This document shows positions 62,146 through 64,000 of a stretch of DNA of 64,000 nt, piece after piece. Made by a program: the position numbers and the translations under genes. Below the pieces are notes generated by a model. The model worked only from the letters and a program-made list of their open reading frames with translations. It ran no database searches and was not told the origin of the DNA. How positions within the stretch are numbered: position 1 is the stretch's first letter; the number at the start of each line of letters is the position of its first letter. Source of the stretch: Arthrobacter terrae (GTDB taxonomy: Bacteria > Actinomycetota > Actinomycetes > Actinomycetales > Micrococcaceae); contig NZ_JADNYM010000027.1 of the NCBI RefSeq assembly GCF_015708085.1, forward strand, positions 1 through 64,000, given 5' to 3'.

Positions 62146-62712
62146 ATGAAAAATCTCATGATTTCCGCCGCCACAGCAGAGTCGGAAAATCCTCTGGCAC
62201 CGAACTGGTGGGAAGTACTTGTCGTAGCATGCGGCTTTGCCGTTCTCATGTTCATCGTGGTCAAGTTTGTTGTCCCGATGTTCGAAAAGACCTACGCCGA
62301 GCGCACCGAGGCGATCGAAGGCGGCATCGCCAAGGCCGAGAAGGCTCAGGCGGAGGCCACCGCGGCGCTTAGCGAATACAAGCAGCAGCTCACGGACGCC
62401 CGTGCCGAAGCCAATCGCATCCGCGAAGAAGCGCGCGCCGAGGGTGCCCGTATTTTGGCGGACCTCAAGGACAAGGCAGCAGCCGAGTCCGCTCGCATAA
62501 CGGAGCAGGCGCAGGTGGCCATCGCCGCTGAGCGTCAAGCCGCCGTCGTGTCGTTGCGTGCTGAGGTAGGTAGCTTGGCTACGACGCTGGCCGGGCGAAT
62601 TGTTGGCGAATCGCTCAACGATGATGAGCGGTCCACCCGCGTGGTTGATCGTTTCCTGGCTGATCTGGAAGATCAGGGCACCTCAAAGCAGAACGCAGGT
62701 GCTCTCCAGTAA
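62146..62712 (+). CDS. atpF: ATP synthase F0 subunit b
   Basis: 188 residues: one N-terminal helix (WWEVLVVACGFAVLMFIVVKFVVPMF) and then a long charged helix with AKAEKAQAEATAALSEYKQQLTDARAEANRIREEARAEG, the stator coiled coil. The stop shares a base with the atpH start. Confidence 0.93.
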   Translation: MKNLMISAATAESENPLAPNWWEVLVVACGFAVLMFIVVKFVVPMFEKTYAERTEAIEGGIAKAEKAQAEATAALSEYKQQLTDARAEANRIREEARAEGARILADLKDKAAAESARITEQAQVAIAAERQAAVVSLRAEVGSLATTLAGRIVGESLNDDERSTRVVDRFLADLEDQGTSKQNAGALQ

Positions 62713-63566
62713 TGGCAGGTGTATCGGGCGAATCGCTGACCGCGGCCCTGGCCGATCTGGCGCACCAGCTGCCAACCGCGTCGCTGACACTGGCGGAGGA
62801 GTTGTTCGGTGTTCTTAGCGCCGTCGATAGCTCAGCCGGTCTCCGGCGGGCGTTGACCGATCCGTCGCGCAGCGGTGCAGCAAAGGCTGCATTGGTGGAC
62901 GGACTGGTCAAGGGCAAGGTCTCGGCGCAGGCCGAAGACATCGTCGCCAAACTGGCAGCCTCGCGCTGGGCAGCGGCCCGTGACATCGGCGATGCACTCG
63001 AAACAGTGGCCGCGACCGTGGCCATTGCTGTAGCGGAAAACGGCGCCGGGGCTGCAAGTCCCAGCTCCGTTCCGGGTATTGCCGGTTCAGGTGTGCGCGG
63101 ACTGGAGCGTTTGGAGGACGACTTGTTCTCCTTCAATCAGGCCGTTGAATCCAGTCACGAAATCCAGGGCGCATTCGCGCAACCACAGGCAAGCGCTGGG
63201 GCGAAGAGAACGTTGGCGCTGAAGTTGGCACCTTCTGCGGGCGAAGAGGCCCGGGTGTTGATCAGCCAGGCGGTATCGCATCCGCGCGGCGTCAGGGTCA
63301 CAAAGCTCATCGAGCGCTTTGCGGACCTGGCAGCTACGCGGCAGCAGCGTTGGATCGCGCGCATCACGGTTAGCCGTCCGTTGACCGGACAGCAGACCCA
63401 GAGGCTCCAGGCTGGCCTGAACAGCCTGTATGAACGTGAGCTGAAGATCAACGTCATTGTTGATCCAACGCTGATCGGCGGGGTGCGTGTCCGGGTAGGG
63501 GACGAAGTAGTGGATGCTTCGGTTATTTCCCGGCTCGGCGAGCTTCGCCGCCAGCTGGCCGGCTAG
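62712..63566 (+). CDS. atpH: ATP synthase F1 subunit delta
   Basis: 284 residues, the longer type usual in actinobacteria. The C-terminal OSCP part is clear: RWIARITVSRPLTGQQTQRLQAGLNSLYERELKINVIVDPTLIGGVRVRVGDEVVDASVISRLGELRRQL. It links F1 to the stator. The N-terminal helical bundle is weaker but in place. Confidence 0.92.
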   Translation: MAGVSGESLTAALADLAHQLPTASLTLAEELFGVLSAVDSSAGLRRALTDPSRSGAAKAALVDGLVKGKVSAQAEDIVAKLAASRWAAARDIGDALETVAATVAIAVAENGAGAASPSSVPGIAGSGVRGLERLEDDLFSFNQAVESSHEIQGAFAQPQASAGAKRTLALKLAPSAGEEARVLISQAVSHPRGVRVTKLIERFADLAATRQQRWIARITVSRPLTGQQTQRLQAGLNSLYERELKINVIVDPTLIGGVRVRVGDEVVDASVISRLGELRRQLAG

Positions 63567-63676
63567 AAAGCCTGCCCAATAGAGACGAATCGACCATCGG
63601 TCATCTGAACCGCACTGGTCAAAGCTAGGTCATTGTCAACAACGATGATCGCGAAATAGGAGAGCAGGGACTGCAG

Positions 63677-64000
63677 ATGGCCGAATTGACCATCAACGCC
63701 GACGATGTCCGTAACGCGTTGAATGAGTTCGCGGCGTCCTACGAGCCTGGCAACGCCGAGCGCGTTGAAGTTGGCCGAGTAACCTCGGCCGGCGATGGCA
63801 TCGCCCGTGTGGAGGGTCTACCCTCCGTCATGGCCAACGAGCTGCTGCGCTTTGAGGACGGAACGCTGGGGCTGGCCCAGAACCTTGACGTACGCGAAAT
63901 CGGCGTCATTGTTCTTGGTGACTTTGCCGGCATTGAAGAGGGCCAGGAGGTTCACCGGACAGGTGAAGTTCTCTCAGTGCCCGTCGGGGACGAATTCCTG
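63677..64000 (+). CDS. atpA: ATP synthase F1 subunit alpha, 5' part
   Basis: The first 108 codons: [83 protein letters not shown]. This is the beta-barrel start of AtpA. The window ends before the nucleotide-binding domain. It follows atpH after a 110-bp gap without a gene. Confidence 0.95.
   Translation, partial: MAELTINADDVRNALNEFAASYEPGNAERVEVGRVTSAGDGIARVEGLPSVMANELLRFEDGTLGLAQNLDVREIGVIVLGDFAGIEEGQEVHRTGEVLSVPVGDEFL

Overview
The window comes from a high-GC actinobacterium, most likely a member of the Micrococcaceae close to Arthrobacter. The support is the GC-rich codon use with many GTG/TTG starts, the conserved order tRNA-Arg / argS-lysA-hom-thrC-thrB-rho-prfA-prmC-tsaC ... wecA-like-atpIZBEFHA, an actinobacterial MmpS-like lipoprotein, and a Rho with a long disordered insertion. 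The genus is inferred from gene order and protein style; no database was searched.

Layout. (1) 1-3.6 kb: the end of a mannonate dehydratase gene (manD), collapsed remnants of a gluconokinase and a family-3 glycosidase, then two CNNM/HlyC-type membrane proteins. (2) 3.7-7.8 kb: a zinc uptake operon (znuA-znuC-znuB), its probable repressor Zur, and an MBL-fold hydrolase. (3) 7.8-11.8 kb: accessory DNA with a broken HipA, an MmpS-like lipoprotein, a truncated paralogue, and a LuxR regulator divergent from a small protein, with a perfect palindrome between them. (4) 11.8-15.5 kb: etfB-etfA plus a b-type cytochrome with three copies of an RRGLPR-x2-GG-[DE]-PWP motif. The next gene in the series is cut off by a repeat. 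(5) 15.5-22 kb: a segment bounded by diverged direct repeats of about 170 bp. It holds a serine hydrolase with a divergent regulator, an interrupted AT-rich gene and a GIY-YIG/DUF4357 nuclease. Next to the right repeat lies an orphan tRNA 3' end. (6) 22-27.5 kb: more accessory DNA with an interrupted HEPN/Abi-like gene, MarR-YceI, an F420-type NADP oxidoreductase homologue, a 32-bp palindrome, and an AlkD-like gene whose upstream region is duplicated at 8.5-9.8 kb. (7) 27.7-64 kb: mostly core genome: cysteine-synthase-like enzyme, CorA, rhodanese, alcohol dehydrogenase, HIT, GNAT, HrpA, tRNA-Arg(CCG), MFS, a 13E12-type HNH protein, argS, aspartate-family amino-acid genes, rho, translation termination genes, a glycan block (epimerase, double GT2, CapD-like, WecA-like) and the start of the ATP synthase operon.

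How the genes fit together. LysA, Hom, ThrC and ThrB cover the late steps to lysine and threonine. PrfA, PrmC and TsaC act in translation: termination, release-factor methylation and t6A modification. The CapD-like, WecA-like and GT2 genes probably build a cell-surface glycan on an undecaprenyl carrier. The EtfBA-cytochrome b set looks like a flavoprotein-to-membrane electron path.

I found no CRISPR array, complete integrase or complete transposase. The most interesting signals are the motif-repeat cytochrome next to etfBA, iterated AAACGTGAGTA arrays that look like arm sites of lost integrative elements, the duplicated 8.5/26.6-kb block, and the repeated expansion of in-frame short repeats in housekeeping proteins.
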